Origin: Tetrastigma voinierianum
Taxonomy: Eukaryota; Streptophyta; Magnoliopsida; Vitales; Vitaceae
NCBI GenBank assembly: GCA_016808115.1
Contig: JAEQBH010004416.1
Coordinates: forward strand, 221,568-285,567
Length of the DNA: 64,000 bases
Direction: 5' to 3'
Shown here: piece by piece, positions 11,561 to 22,859 of the stretch
Layout of the letters: each line of letters opens with the position of its first letter
Numbering within the stretch: the stretch's first letter is position 1
The notes under the pieces: model-generated
Databases searched by the model: none
Seen by the model: only the letters and a program-made list of their open reading frames with translations
Told to the model about the DNA's origin: nothing
Made by a program: the position numbers and the translations under genes

Positions 11561-11802
11561 TATATATATAGGATTTATATATCTATATATAGACATAGAT
11601 ATATATATAGATGTATATAAATCTATATATAGATATCTATATATATATTTATATATATATATATATATCTATATCTATTTATAAATATATAAACTATATA
11701 TTAAATATTTATATAGATATATCAATATACATCTATATATAGATTTATATATATAGATATATATATATATATACATATATATAGAGTTATCTATATATAT
11801 AA

Positions 11803-11845
<43 letters not shown>

Positions 11846-11949
11846 TATCTATATATAAATATGTATATAGATATATATATATATATATATATAGATATCT
11901 ATATATATAAATATGTATATAGATATATATATATTTATATATATATAGA

Positions 11950-12038
<89 letters not shown>

Positions 12039-12343
12039 GATATATATAGTTATTTATATATATAGATATCTATATATATATATATATAGATTTTATATAT
12101 CTAGATTTATATCTATATATATATATATATATAATGAGTTTTGGTGGTACCTATATATATATATATAGTTATGTATATATATATATATTCATATATATAT
12201 ATATAGATATATAAAATCTATATATCTATATATATATAGATATATATAATCTTATATATATATATAGATATGGCAGATATGTATATATATATGTTTATAT
12301 ATATATATATATATACATATCTATAGATATATAGATATCTATA

Positions 12344-12391
<48 letters not shown>

Positions 12392-12420
12392 TATCTATAT
12401 ATCTATATAGATATCTATAT

Positions 12421-12481
<61 letters not shown>
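11263..12481. repeat. (TA)n microsatellite, 1.2 kb
   Basis: Almost uninterrupted TA dinucleotides with frequent TAGA/TCTA variants. Two short islands of other sequence (near 11297-11325 and 12134-12152) interrupt it. Open frames inside it (repeated I, Y, D) are repeat artefacts. It separates two pieces of pararetroviral sequence. Confidence 0.95.
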
Positions 12482-12482
<1 letters not shown>

Positions 12483-12690
12483 TCCAAAAAATCCATTGAA
12501 TGAACTAAAACTTCCATCCATAATAGAAGATGGATATGAAATGTTCAAATTAATTTTGAGCTAAGAAAAGAAAACTTAATAAGATCATATTTTGCAAGGT
12601 CTTCTATTTCTTATTTAGAAATTAGAACTCCTTCCAGATCAAATGTCTACCAAACTTAAATCTAGAAGTAGATTATTCATCTACTATTCT
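12482..12690 (+). pseudogene. EPRV copy 1: second movement-protein fragment
   Basis: About 200 bp matching 56965-57180 and 9480-9690, i.e. the 3' part of the movement-protein region, present a second time within copy 1. It is joined directly to the pre-RT region at about 12690, which implies an internal deletion of about 2.7 kb of the viral sequence. Confidence 0.6.
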
Positions 12691-13984
12691 AGACAAAATA
12701 TAGAATTACCTATAAAATTCAAAAGATTTAAAGATAAAAATTTAAATCCAAAAACCTCTGAGAATAAATAAAATAAAACATCATAAAAAAGAGGTTAGAT
12801 GTTTCAATGTAATGCAAGGGTCAGAGAGTCTCTAATTGTAAAATAAGGTAAGTGTTTTATTTATAAAGGTAAGACAATACTGAGAATAATACTTCATCTT
12901 GAAACCTGATAAATCTCAACAAATTTCGAAATGAAAAGAAAATTTGAAAATAGAAATTGCTTATGTCAAATAAATATAAAGACAAATTGATCAAGAATCA
13001 GCTCTTTTGAAAATGATTGATCGATAGAAGACAAAGAGAATTAAAGCAAAGAGATAAGAAAGGCCTTAGAAACAACAAAATTCAAAACTACAAAGCTCTA
13101 AAATAAATCTATCAAATTTTACTTCTAAACAAAGGATATACTCTAATATTATAGTGGGACAGAACTCAGAATTTTGCAAGATTTATATGAAGAAGTAAAC
13201 AAATAAAAGTTCAAATAAATGAATTAAAAAATTGTACACAAACCTAGAGAAAGAATAACCAACTTAGAAATCAAAAGAAGATTTAAATGTACAAACAAAT
13301 GAAGAAGTTGAAACTTGCATATAGTATGACTATAGTACAAAAAATGACGGTATATAAAGATAACTTTGAGAACTAATCCCCATTACAAAGAAGTTTTTTG
13401 GTAGCTTTAATTGATTCAGAGCTGATTTAAATTGTATATGTGAAGGATTAATCCCTTTACCGTGGACATTTTTGCAAAAACATCTCTAAAGATTATCAAA
13501 TCGCTAGTAATGATCTTTGGGCGTCTAATACAAAATACCACATGTCATATTTGTAAAATGATATTTGTATTAAAACTTCATTCTTACTTAGTCAAAATAT
13601 AAGTCACTAAATCTTGTTTTAGGAACTCCTTCTAATACAACTTTGTATCCTTTCAAATTGATAATAAAGGATTAAAATCCAACATAATTAATAAGAAATT
13701 TTTTCTTTGAATTTATAAGAGGTATTTGCAAAGAAATAAACTAAGTTCAAGATTTTATTTCTTTACTCAGCAAAACAAAATATGTAAAATTTCTCTGTAA
13801 AGAATACAATATAAGAAAATCAAAATTTATACTGTAATAAATTCAAATAAGAATAAAAATATCCAAATAAATAGAGTAAATCTTTGTTCTTCTATACTAA
13901 ATGCATTTCTTTGAATAGGAAAGTGATATGGTTTCTTTACTTATATAAGATTTCTCCGAAAAACAAATTCCTACAAAAGCTTAG
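12691..13984 (+). pseudogene. EPRV copy 1: pre-RT region, direct arm
   Basis: Near 12705-12780 it is the reverse complement of about 8400-8480, and near 13860-13940 of about 7270-7340, so the two regions form inverted arms of about 1.2-1.3 kb. In viral orientation it lies immediately upstream of RT, where protease would be expected; no DTG/DSG motif is readable. It stops abruptly where alpha LTR A begins. Confidence 0.6.
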
Positions 13985-15956
13985 TGTAAGAGCCTGAATA
14001 AGCACCGAAATTTCACCTCGGAATATGGCAAAATCGTGACTTTGATTATGCACCAATTACGCATTAAAAGTCCGTAATTAATTTCTAGGATCTCAGATGA
14101 TTAAACGGATTGTACCGCTGGGAATCGCCTCGAATCTAGTTAGCACGAAAATTTCGCGAATTTTCCGGATAAATGAGTCGACACGCTTCGCAGAGGCATC
14201 GCGCTTTGGGTGCCAGAACTGACTGGCGCGACGGAAAGTCAACATAAAGACGACTACGTATCATAAGTGATGAAAGTAGATAAACGATGAAAATCACTTC
14301 GGCCGGTATAGCCACAAAATCAAATCTGAATGCGGACATAATGGGTATTATGGAATTTGATTTTAGTCACTAGCAAACAAATAGAAGACATGGCTGTCTT
14401 CCCACCCGATAAGAGATCAAAAAACGCGGACATATCGAGGATGCAGTGAGCTTCTCAATAGAGAACGCTTTGTATAGAACTTCTTAAAACATTTTAACCT
14501 GATAACTGAAGGCTCGAGCAAGTAGAAGGAAAATCGCTCCACGGAGTTAGCTAATGCGCTAATTTCCTAAGACTATAAATTATAACCCAAGATAAGGATT
14601 TTCTCCCTACTGTGTTTTATCTCTATTTTGGCATTTTCACGTTTTACACTTATGTCAGCGAGGGTTGTTTTCTGACTCATTCTAAAATGGAATCAATCTG
14701 GGAATTTATTTGAATTTTCTCTGTAATGGATCATTCCAAGTGATGTTAGCTGTTTGATTTGCGATGGCAAGATCAGCATTAAACGCCGTTTGATATGCTT
14801 GGGCCTGAATGGCTGTGATTATGGTCTACTAAGTGAACTCAGAGCTCAGGATTTTCCTAGTTATAACGAGGGTTCTGTACTCTATTCCTTTAATAGTGCT
14901 CCTCAAATATATATTTTGTGAAAGATTGGTCGGGCTGAGTGATTTTAAATTAAATTACTTCATGGTATGGATCATTAGCCATGAGCTAATTTTATTGGGA
15001 TTTAAAGTTTTATGCAAATATATTCATGTATATATGGTCATGTGGATTTAGACTAATCGAACCTGGTTATACATGTATCATTCCATATAATCGAAGATCC
15101 TAGGAAGATAGGAATGAGTGCATGAGGATGAGTCTAGAGAAACAAGGTCTCGAGGGAAATTAAAAATGTAATTATCTGAGTAGTCCAAATCCACATGCAC
15201 ATATCAACCACGGAGCGTCTGGTACTGATATTTATCTACCTGGGAGGGGTAGTCCACAAATCAAACGAATATATCAACCGCTGAGCTACCCAATGATAGT
15301 CGCAGATCAACGGAGGGTAAACACAAACAAATAATTATAACAACCATTGAGCCCAATTGATATATAATTCACTCCGAGGGTCGCCCACTAATAAATCTAC
15401 ACCTCGCGTTTAGGTTTAAAGCGGTGAGAGTCGTGAGGGCTCTAGATCCGATGGTCACGAGACATCCGGGAAGCGGCAGACTTGCGACGGTTTGAATGTT
15501 TGTTTAATTGGAATGATTGTACCACCAGGTGGTGAGTAGCCCAATAGGGCGCATTCTCCATCGAGCTTTAGCCTTCACCTCGTCGTAATCCCTTTATGAA
15601 AGGTGGAGCGCAGAGACTGGGCCGCCCTGAGGTCAGATTGTAAGAAAGTCAATAGCTTTGATTTATGCACAAGAACTCTCTAATTTTAATGTATGTATTG
15701 TATAAGAGTAAAAATATATTAACTTTGAAACTATTGATAGTCTGATATACTGTGTTGAGTATATTGATGGGCCTAAGTACGTGATTGGATATATATTGCA
15801 TATATTGTTGATTGACAGTTTATACAGTTTTTATTCGGGGTAAGAGCTCCCGCATAAAGGAGAGACTCGCCTGATTTTCTAGCGGGTATTTCAAACCCAC
15901 TTCACTTGTATTCCGTGGCTGACGGGTAGCCAACGGACTTGGCTCGGGGCGCTACA
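13985..15956 (+). mobile_element. LTR-alpha copy A
   Basis: Begins TGTAAGAGCC and ends GGGGCGCTACA, the consensus ends of the alpha family (TG...CA). Same internal order as copies B, D, E and F: an early AAAATCGTGA/TCCGTAATTAATTT block, an AGGCATCGCG block, a GGATTTTC(T)CC block, a tandem repeat, then TTGATATATATTGCATA-like and CACTTGTATTCC blocks near the end. It is followed by leader sequence, so it is the 5' LTR of an otherwise lost element. Confidence 0.85.
15177..15400. repeat. Internal tandem repeat of LTR-alpha A
   Basis: Three to four decayed units of about 65 bp built around GAGGGTAGTCC, a half-palindrome ATATCAA and its partner TTGATAT. Better preserved in copies E and F. Confidence 0.7.
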
Positions 15957-16203
15957 ATTTGGTATCGTAAATAGGTATACGGTCACCCAGTATTCTGGGT
16001 AGGGTATCCATCACCACCAGTGGTTTGATGGAACTGCAGGTGGAAACCGCGGAGGAGGACTGGAGCCAGCTGTTGGTTGAGGAAGAACACGCCCACCTGG
16101 TGTGGTAAGGATGGTAATAGGTGCGAGATCACCCAGGAAGGCAATGGAGAGAGAAATTGATGGACGTCCCGGGGTCCGGTTGATTCTCGTCACATGCTGC
16201 CGA
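15957..16203 (+). other. Alpha leader remnant after LTR A
   Basis: Starts ATTTGGTATC (a damaged PBS) and continues with GGTATACGGTCACC and CCACCAGTGG blocks that also follow LTRs B and E. It is cut after about 250 bp by the inverted LTR G. No coding content. Confidence 0.65.
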
Positions 16204-18369
16204 TGTCGCGCATTCGACACTCAGAACGCAGAGTCCCCTTTAGACGGAGCCCCACCAAACACAAAACTCAGAACAACCCTCAGATTTAATCCGCCGCCCC
16301 AAACACCCAATATATGCAATATATCCAATACCTACCACTGGGCCCATAAACTAATGCCTATAAAACACATCACAACTATTCCTCCACTATCTCCCAATAA
16401 TTACATAGTTGATTTCACTTTATATGAAATGATATACACATCTATGTCCGATGTTAGATGTTATGTCCAAAACCACTAAAATTCATGAACCGACATCTCT
16501 GTAAATGACCTGTCTTTCGAAGGCCTGATGCGCCCGGAAATAAGGTCTGACGACAGGAGCCAAAGCCCAAGAGAATCGCCTACGCCACTTCCAACACCTG
16601 GCGCAATGCTCCAAAGCAGTCGTTGCCACACCGCAAATATATGATCCTACTTGGAATGTCATGTGTCATCCTAAGGTCACGAAACCTCACGCACTCCACT
16701 CACTTGCCTAGCCTATGTATGAGAAATAATCATTTCAAAACAAAACTTTGTTTCCGTTGAAAGATACTACCAAAATATTATCTCGCAAAGATGGACTACT
16801 CCTCTCCAGTGAATTGCTGTGAGCCGTCCCAACAAATATGGTCCTCATCCAAATGATCTGTTGGCCCATCAACTCCACCCTCCGGAATATCATCCTGAAA
16901 TTTTCTAAATATATCCGCTTTTATAAAAATACCTGTCATGCATCACACCTAATTCTAGCTACCCAAAGGTATGCGAAAATGCATTGGCGCCATTTTCAAA
17001 TCATTTATACAATATGTCAATATGCATATTTTCAATCAACTATACTGCACGATAATTCCAAATACACCGGGCATCAAACGCACGAATCTCACTTGAGTAA
17101 CGGCACTCGACCTAATGGCTCTATACTCACCCATTCCATATAATTGAGCAAATCACAATTTTTATTCCTTAATATTCTATACACAACTATATTCCATATA
17201 ATTGTGACTCTCATGTTAATCCTCATTAAGCATTAACTCATTGATTTACACCTGCCCAACTCCAATATCTATTCTTATATGTTCGAGTACTAAAACACAT
17301 GGATTTTATTTTTATCTAATTTATAATAAACTGGACTGATTTTAATAAATCTTGAATTCCTAAAGAAAGGCTGTCCACGGGCACCATATGTCCAACCTCG
17401 GTTTCACCTTTGGAACCTAATTTCTTAATGCATTTCCTATCTTATAAACACTAAAACAAGTAATTATTCCAACTTAATAAAATTTCAATCGTAGCTTCGG
17501 ATCTTCATGATGTACTAAAAAGCCCTAAAATCTGTGGCACTCATTACATGTTTTAGATATTAAGACTGCTGCCCATTCCCCGCCTTTTTATTTACAATTA
17601 CATGATTTAAAGTAAAATTGGAATTTAAGAGACCTAAATGTCTAATTTTCTCGGGCAAATACTACCACAAGAGAAAATCCCAAGAAAATTTGAATAATTC
17701 AAACCGGCGTTTCAATCGATCAACCGCCTCACGCCTCAAACTAATCGGAAGATCGAAACTTAAATGGAATAAAACGAAGTAGTGGGAGAAACCACCTCTT
17801 ATTGTCAAAACTGAACCCCGGGGTCCACGCGAGCTCAGCCTCCGCGAGAACGCTTTTCCCTTCCGCTCCACAATCCAACTACCCGATCGTTGTATTTCTG
17901 TAGAGAGGTGTTTAGACTCTCTCTAGAATCAGCCATTTCCTTGGTCTCCTCCACGCCACCAGATCTCCCCCAAATGACTTCTATACGCTTTTGCCTTTGT
18001 TTACGGAGAAGACATGTCTTCACAAAATTATAAGTTTGCCTCTGATGACCACTAATTCCTTTCTTTGCTCGTATTTGATATTCTGCATTATACCGGTCTA
18101 TTTTCATCATTTCTTCATTCATACTACTTATGGCATGAGCATAAGATGTATTTTCGCCGCATTTGTACCGATTTACTTCAAGATTGGGGAAGATGCTCTC
18201 AACGCAGCCGACTCGTTCAAGAAATACTTTATGCTAATTCAGAGAGATTTATCTAACGGTGAAATTGCTTCGCCATCCATTCAGAGAATTAATTATGGAG
18301 GCTTAATCGCATCAGTTTGTATCAAATTACGATTTTGTTTTACCTGTAAATCGACTTCTCGGTCTTACA
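16204..18369 (-). mobile_element. LTR-alpha copy G, inverted solo LTR
   Basis: Reverse complement starts TGTAAGACC and carries the alpha blocks in order, ending near TGTCGCGC on the + strand (reverse of the ...GCGCTACA end). A poorly conserved middle matches copy C (for example a GGGCCAA..GGATGAGGAC block) rather than A/B/D/E/F, so G and C form a subfamily without the 65-bp repeats. No internal sequence follows, so it is a solo LTR or the remains of a minus-strand element. I see no matching 5-bp target-site duplication. Confidence 0.75.
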
Positions 18370-18380
18370 AGAACACCGCA

Positions 18381-20370
18381 TGTAAGACCTAGAAATTCTG
18401 CAAATTGAATAAGGGCAAAATCGTGAATTTTGATTGGCAAACGAAATTACGGTTAAAAGTCCGTAATTAAATTTCCTTGCATCTCACGACAAATGCATTG
18501 CGCCGTTGAATCGCTCAATAAATCTAAATTTGAAGACGTGAAATTTCGCACTTGTCAGATACGAGTCGCACGCGAGGCATCGCGTTGGTGCCGAATCCAT
18601 TTAGATGCGACAAAGATAAGAAGATGATCACGCATTATGCTGTGATGAGAGAGAAACACGAAACGGACGATCAGAGAAATAATAATGCCAAACCCGAGGT
18701 TAAGGGAATTAATTGTTTTAATTGAATTAAATGAGGCCAAAGCAAAGTGGAACAAGGGGTCTTCTTCTCCAGCTTATTAAAAGTGAGCAAAAATTCCGGT
18801 AATAGGGGCCTGACGCAGAGGGTGAGGAGCAGTATTGAGAGAATGAGAGAGAGAAAGACTTCTAGAATACGCGCGATCCGGATCACGGCGGGGTCTCTCG
18901 TGGCAAGCAGAATGAGAATGTTCCACGCGACAAGCTACGCTGTGACTCCGTGGATAAAGGAGTTTCTTCCAAACCTCGAGGTGGATTTTCCTCCACTTGG
19001 TTTCATTCTCATTTTAATGTTGTTCGAATGTTTGAGTCAATGGGCCATTAAATATTGATCGGTCCCCAAAACATGGACCGAATTAATATGTCCTTTAAAC
19101 TATCATAAAATGAAATGCTTCCACTACCGACATAAAGCAAGATAATGGTGAAGGCAATATTGGCTTTGAGGCCAGATTACTGGTGAGTCGCGGTTCAAAA
19201 TATGAACCTAGGATTACTGAGGTTCGGAAAATAAGAAACCCTAGGGTTTTACTGTCTTGTGAATAGTAATCCAAAAATGTATTTTTGGGAAAATCAGAGC
19301 TAATGGCGTAACTGGATCAATTGCTTATAGTTGGAAATACTAGCCCAAGTGAGCTAATTTTGTGTTTGAAATGATAAATTATACTAACATGTTTGTGTGG
19401 ATTGACTTTTAATGTGAATATATTTAGTTATATTCAGATGTGATTGACTGTGGTTTGAATTCGACATGCATTCCATATGCACCGGATCACCAGATTATAG
19501 GAGTGAGTATAGAGATGAGTATAGAGGAAATGGTCTGAGTGGTATTCAAAATATAAATTATCTGAGGGTAGCGTCTGATAAACTTAAAATATCAATCGTC
19601 GGAGCGCCTGTAATTGATATTCATCTGAGGGTAGTCATTGTAAACTTAAAATATCAATCACGAGCTCTAAATTGATATCTACCTGAGGGTAGTCCATTAA
19701 ACAATTTATATACATCAATCGTCGGAGCCGGCCCAATTGATATATATACATCGAGGGTCCACTAATTGTTCATTCACACTCTGGCACAAGGCTTAGGCGA
19801 GTGAGAGAGTCGTGAGGACTCGGATCCAGTTATCATGTGTATATTCAAGTAGGATCATTCATCGGCTCAATGTGCGTTTACTTCTGAAATACTGCACCGC
19901 ACTTGATGGTATAGCCCAATTTAGGGCAAACTTCCTACTGAGCTACCCACCTACGTGGGATCCCCTTTGATTTTATGCGGTACAGGAGCGCGCAGATGAC
20001 GGCTCGCCCTAGAGATTTATCGAAGAAAGTCTGATGTGGTTTTTAAGGGCTGTACACGCATTAGAACCTTTACGCTTAATATATGTACTGTTTAAGAGTA
20101 AAAAATATTAACTCTGTAAATCATTGGGTATATAGCTGGTTCTATGCTGGTACATACATCGAAGGCATCGCTTTGTAGGCCCTGGCGGCCGATCGGGATA
20201 TATATTGCATATACTGACTCCAAGCCAGATGTGGCGTGTGCATCAGATTTGGGTAGAGCTCCAAGATAAAGGAGACTCGCCATTTTCTAAAGTGGAGTCG
20301 TTAATCTGGCATCCACTTGTATTCCAAGGGGCTGACTTGGTAGTCAACGGACCCTGCCTGGAAGGCTACA
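18381..20370 (+). mobile_element. LTR-alpha copy B (5' LTR of the array)
   Basis: Starts TGTAAGACCTAG and ends GGCTACA at 20370, followed directly by a PBS-like ATTGTATCAG. It is the 5' LTR of the first element of the alpha array; the matching 3' LTR is copy D. Only 11 bp separate it from the inverted LTR G. Confidence 0.85.
19548..19757. repeat. Tandem repeat inside LTR-alpha B
   Basis: Units of about 62-66 bp: TGAGGGTAG, then AAACTTAAAATATCAATC, then a GGAGC loop and TTGATAT. Within a unit the ATATCAAT and ATTGATAT halves can pair as a hairpin. Confidence 0.75.
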
Positions 20371-20690
20371 ATTGTATCAGCTTAGTATACGGTCACCTGT
20401 GGAGCCTGGGTTTGGCATCCACTACTACAAGGTGGTATGGTGTGGAGTATAGGCTTATGGGAACCGGCGGATAGGAAAAAGCCCTGGGCTTAGCCATGGT
20501 TGAGGAAGAGCATCACCATCAGGTGTGGTTTGATGTTGAGTTAGGTATGATTACCAGAAACGTTACTGGACAAACTAGACACTACGCAATGCGTGTCACA
20601 GGTGTTTTGTGGATTGATGAATTGCTGTGTGAATGTTTGATGAATGGTATGTATACTATGTTATGTGTTTGGTTGTGTATTAGTGATTAG
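20371..20690 (+). other. Alpha PBS and leader (first internal region)
   Basis: A PBS-like ATTGTATCAG lies at the LTR edge (consensus TGGTATCAGAGC, here damaged), then TTAGTATACGGTCACC and GGTGGTATGGTGTGGAG blocks shared with the leader after LTR E. No convincing gene. Confidence 0.65.
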
Positions 20691-20719
20691 CACAGTAGAT
20701 GAGTTAAAGAATATCTTAG

Positions 20720-21240
20720 AAAATATTTGGAGTGTACTCGTGTACAAAATCTAGAAGAAAAAGAGAATAAAAATGAAAGTAAATTGGAAGAATTTATTTG
20801 GTTTAGAGGTGAAAATTTTTTAATTTTAAGGTTTTATCGTGTAAGAAAATTAAATAAAATAAATTTTTCAAAATTTATTTGGGATGTTGGAAAGGAGAAG
20901 AATTTTTGGGAGCAAAGAAAATAAATTTTTCAAATTTATTGGTTATATGGAGGAGAAAATAATTTTCTAAGTATTTCCTTATATGTAAAATTGAAGAATA
21001 AAGAAAAACAAATTTTTATGTTCTATTTGAGTGGAGAAAATTTTTTCGTCAAAAACTGAAAATAAAATAAATTTTATAAATTTATTTGGTTATGAAGTGA
21101 GAAAATAATTTTCTGGTTTTATATGGTATAAAATTTAAGAAAGTGGTTAAATAAATTTTATAAATTTATTCGGAAAAGATTAAAGAGGTGGAAAAATGTG
21201 ATTTTAGTGATTTTTCCAATTTCGAAATAAATGAAAAAAA
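20720..21240. repeat. AT-rich tandem repeats in alpha leader
   Basis: Four to five diverged units of roughly 75-110 bp, each with AAATAAATTTT(A/C)AAATTTATT followed by GG(T/G)..GAGAAAATAATTTT. The same array is at 47330-47830 and in shorter form at 40290-40490. Each AAATAAATTT/AAATTTATT pair is self-complementary. Confidence 0.7.
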
Positions 21241-21359
21241 CTATTTATAATGAAACGAAATTTTTTGTGCAGAATTTTGAAGGGCTAACGCCAAATTTGT
21301 ATCAGAGAGAGAAAAAAATATTATATTGCAAGAATTTAATTGTAATAAATACGTTAAGG

Positions 21360-21812
21360 TCGGTGCGTGTATTTAATACACTATGTTGTGCCGCAGGCCG
21401 TGGAGCTACCGAGAGACAAAATCGTATCGCTAAATACAGCCTGCGAGTACTGTACCGGCGGTCGCAGAGGGAATCGCGGCCGCAATACAAAAAAAATTGT
21501 GGCGCGGCGTAAGGGCTAGGTAATCGTATTGACGCTCGGGCGGCGCGCGGTGTGGGCGCTGGGGCGCGCGCTGGGAGCGTGAACGCGGCGCGCGGCGCGT
21601 GCGGTAGCGCAGTGAGGCTGCCGTCACGGCGCCGCGTGCAGTCGGGGCGCGCGCGGGACGGGCGCAGAAGGCTTCGCGCGCTATGCAAGCGAGCAGCAGA
21701 TGCATGCCGCGTACGGGCAGTGGTGCGTCGCAGTAGCAGCGCGCGCGCGGGCTCGCGGCTGGCGTCAGCACGGTACCGCGCGGCTGGCTGTGGATCAGGC
21801 ACCCTGCACTGA
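21360..21812. other. GC/CpG-rich island of alpha leader, copy 1
   Basis: About 320 bp (21480-21812) of very GC-rich, CpG-dense, low-complexity DNA full of GCGCGC and GGGCGC, G-richer on the + strand, bracketed by AT-rich DNA. Equivalent islands lie at 40555-40870 and 48060-48430, but island sequence is not alignable between copies whereas flanks are. Open frames on both strands are composition artefacts. Confidence 0.8.
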
Positions 21813-21858
21813 CTTGATTTTCAAACTGGTCGACCCAAGATTTTTCCTGAGTCAGCAG

Positions 21859-21875
21859 AATGAACACCGTTCATT
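21859..21875. other. Conserved palindrome AATGAAC..GTTCATT, copy 1
   Basis: AATGAACACCGTTCATT followed by GTAAAAT. The same stem is at 40888-40905 and 48482-48499, always just after the GC island and just before an AT-rich run. It would form a 7-bp stem with a 3-4 base loop. Confidence 0.75.
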
Positions 21876-22381
21876 GTAAAATGAAAATCTTTTCGAAAAA
21901 TAATAATAATAATAATAATATTTATTAAATTCAAGAAATAAAAAATCAAATGAATTTGATAAAATTCTTCAAAAATAAAATTTTCGAAATAAAATTTCAA
22001 AATAAAATTTTTGAAAATAAAATTTTGTTGAAACAAATATTTCAAACGCTGAATTGATTATGATATAATCGAAAAGTATGTGTATGATTATGTCTCAAAA
22101 TGCGGGTTGCGCCTTTAGAGATAATCGTATTGGACGAATCTACCACTTGAAAATGGTGGGATTGCCGAAGGCGTGATAAAAATTCATAGCATGGTAAACG
22201 CGATAGAAGTAAGGAATGCTAAGGTTAGGATTACGCACCTTGGATTGCATCAAATGAGCAAGAAATCAGAATTTTAATGAATAAATGAATTGAGTGGCTG
22301 GAATTTAGCGCCACTTAGGAAATGAATCGCTACCATGGTTGTCAAATCTCAGTAATCGATCTCCATTACCAGTTAGACTAA
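21876..22381 (+). other. AT-rich run and pre-gag region, copy 1
   Basis: Starts with an (AAT)n microsatellite near 21899-21922 and AAATAAAATTTT repeats to about 22060, then a conserved non-repetitive block (GTTGCGCC..TTAGAGATAATCGTATTGG near 22100, shared at 41110 and 48715) leading to gag. No frame is open through it. Confidence 0.6.
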
Positions 22382-22790
22382 ATGGAAGCCATCGACTTTG
22401 CTGCGTTAATTGTAATAGCTAGTAGAGGACGAGGACGAGATCGCCCACGGGCACCGGTCAAGCACCACCGCAATCGACTCGCCGTCAGATTTGATCACGC
22501 CTCAGAGGCCGCAGTGTTGCAAACGATCGCTATCGCATGCCCAAAGAGGCAAAGAGAGCCGTGAGATCCAGTAACCCCAGGTTTGTGTGGACGATCATCC
22601 TCCGACATACACAGGGGAAAGTGAACCATGGTGGTAGACCATTGGTTCAAGGCAGAACGGTGAAGGTGTTAGAGGCGGCGGAGACTACTCCGGCGACGAC
22701 CCGGATTAGACTAGTCGCGTCAGCCTAGGAAACGAGCCTGCAAATATGATGGAATGGGCGCGACCCGTGTAGACCTGTGAGGAGCCAAGC
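22382..22790 (+). pseudogene. Alpha gag remnant, copy 1
   Basis: Contains ASRGRGRDRPRAP near the N-terminus, typical of the arginine/glycine-rich start of plant gypsy gag. It continues with a frame-broken VEHW-like region (GGRPLVQGRTVKVLEAAETT, then PATTRIRLV) and stops near a WEWAR-like segment (about 22750). The rest of gag, including any zinc knuckle, is absent: the next recognisable segment is protease. Gag would form the virus-like particle. Confidence 0.65.
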
Positions 22791-22859
22791 AAATGGAGTT
22801 CTTCCTAGGGATTAGGGCTAAATAGAGGTATCGAGGCGTCGAGGTTGGGTGAAAGTTGA

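Noticed and set aside
11861..12548. Open frames of repeated Ile/Tyr/Asp
   Set aside because: Translation of the (TA)n microsatellite; no coding meaning.
15177..15400. CRISPR-like regular repeats (also in the other alpha LTRs)
   Set aside because: Units are contiguous 65-bp tandem repeats without unique spacers, inside plant LTRs.
21302..21867. Overlapping open frames on both strands (up to 166 codons) in the GC island
   Set aside because: They are rich in Arg, Ala and Pro because of GC/CpG composition, occur on both strands, and are not conserved at 40555-40870 or 48060-48430.
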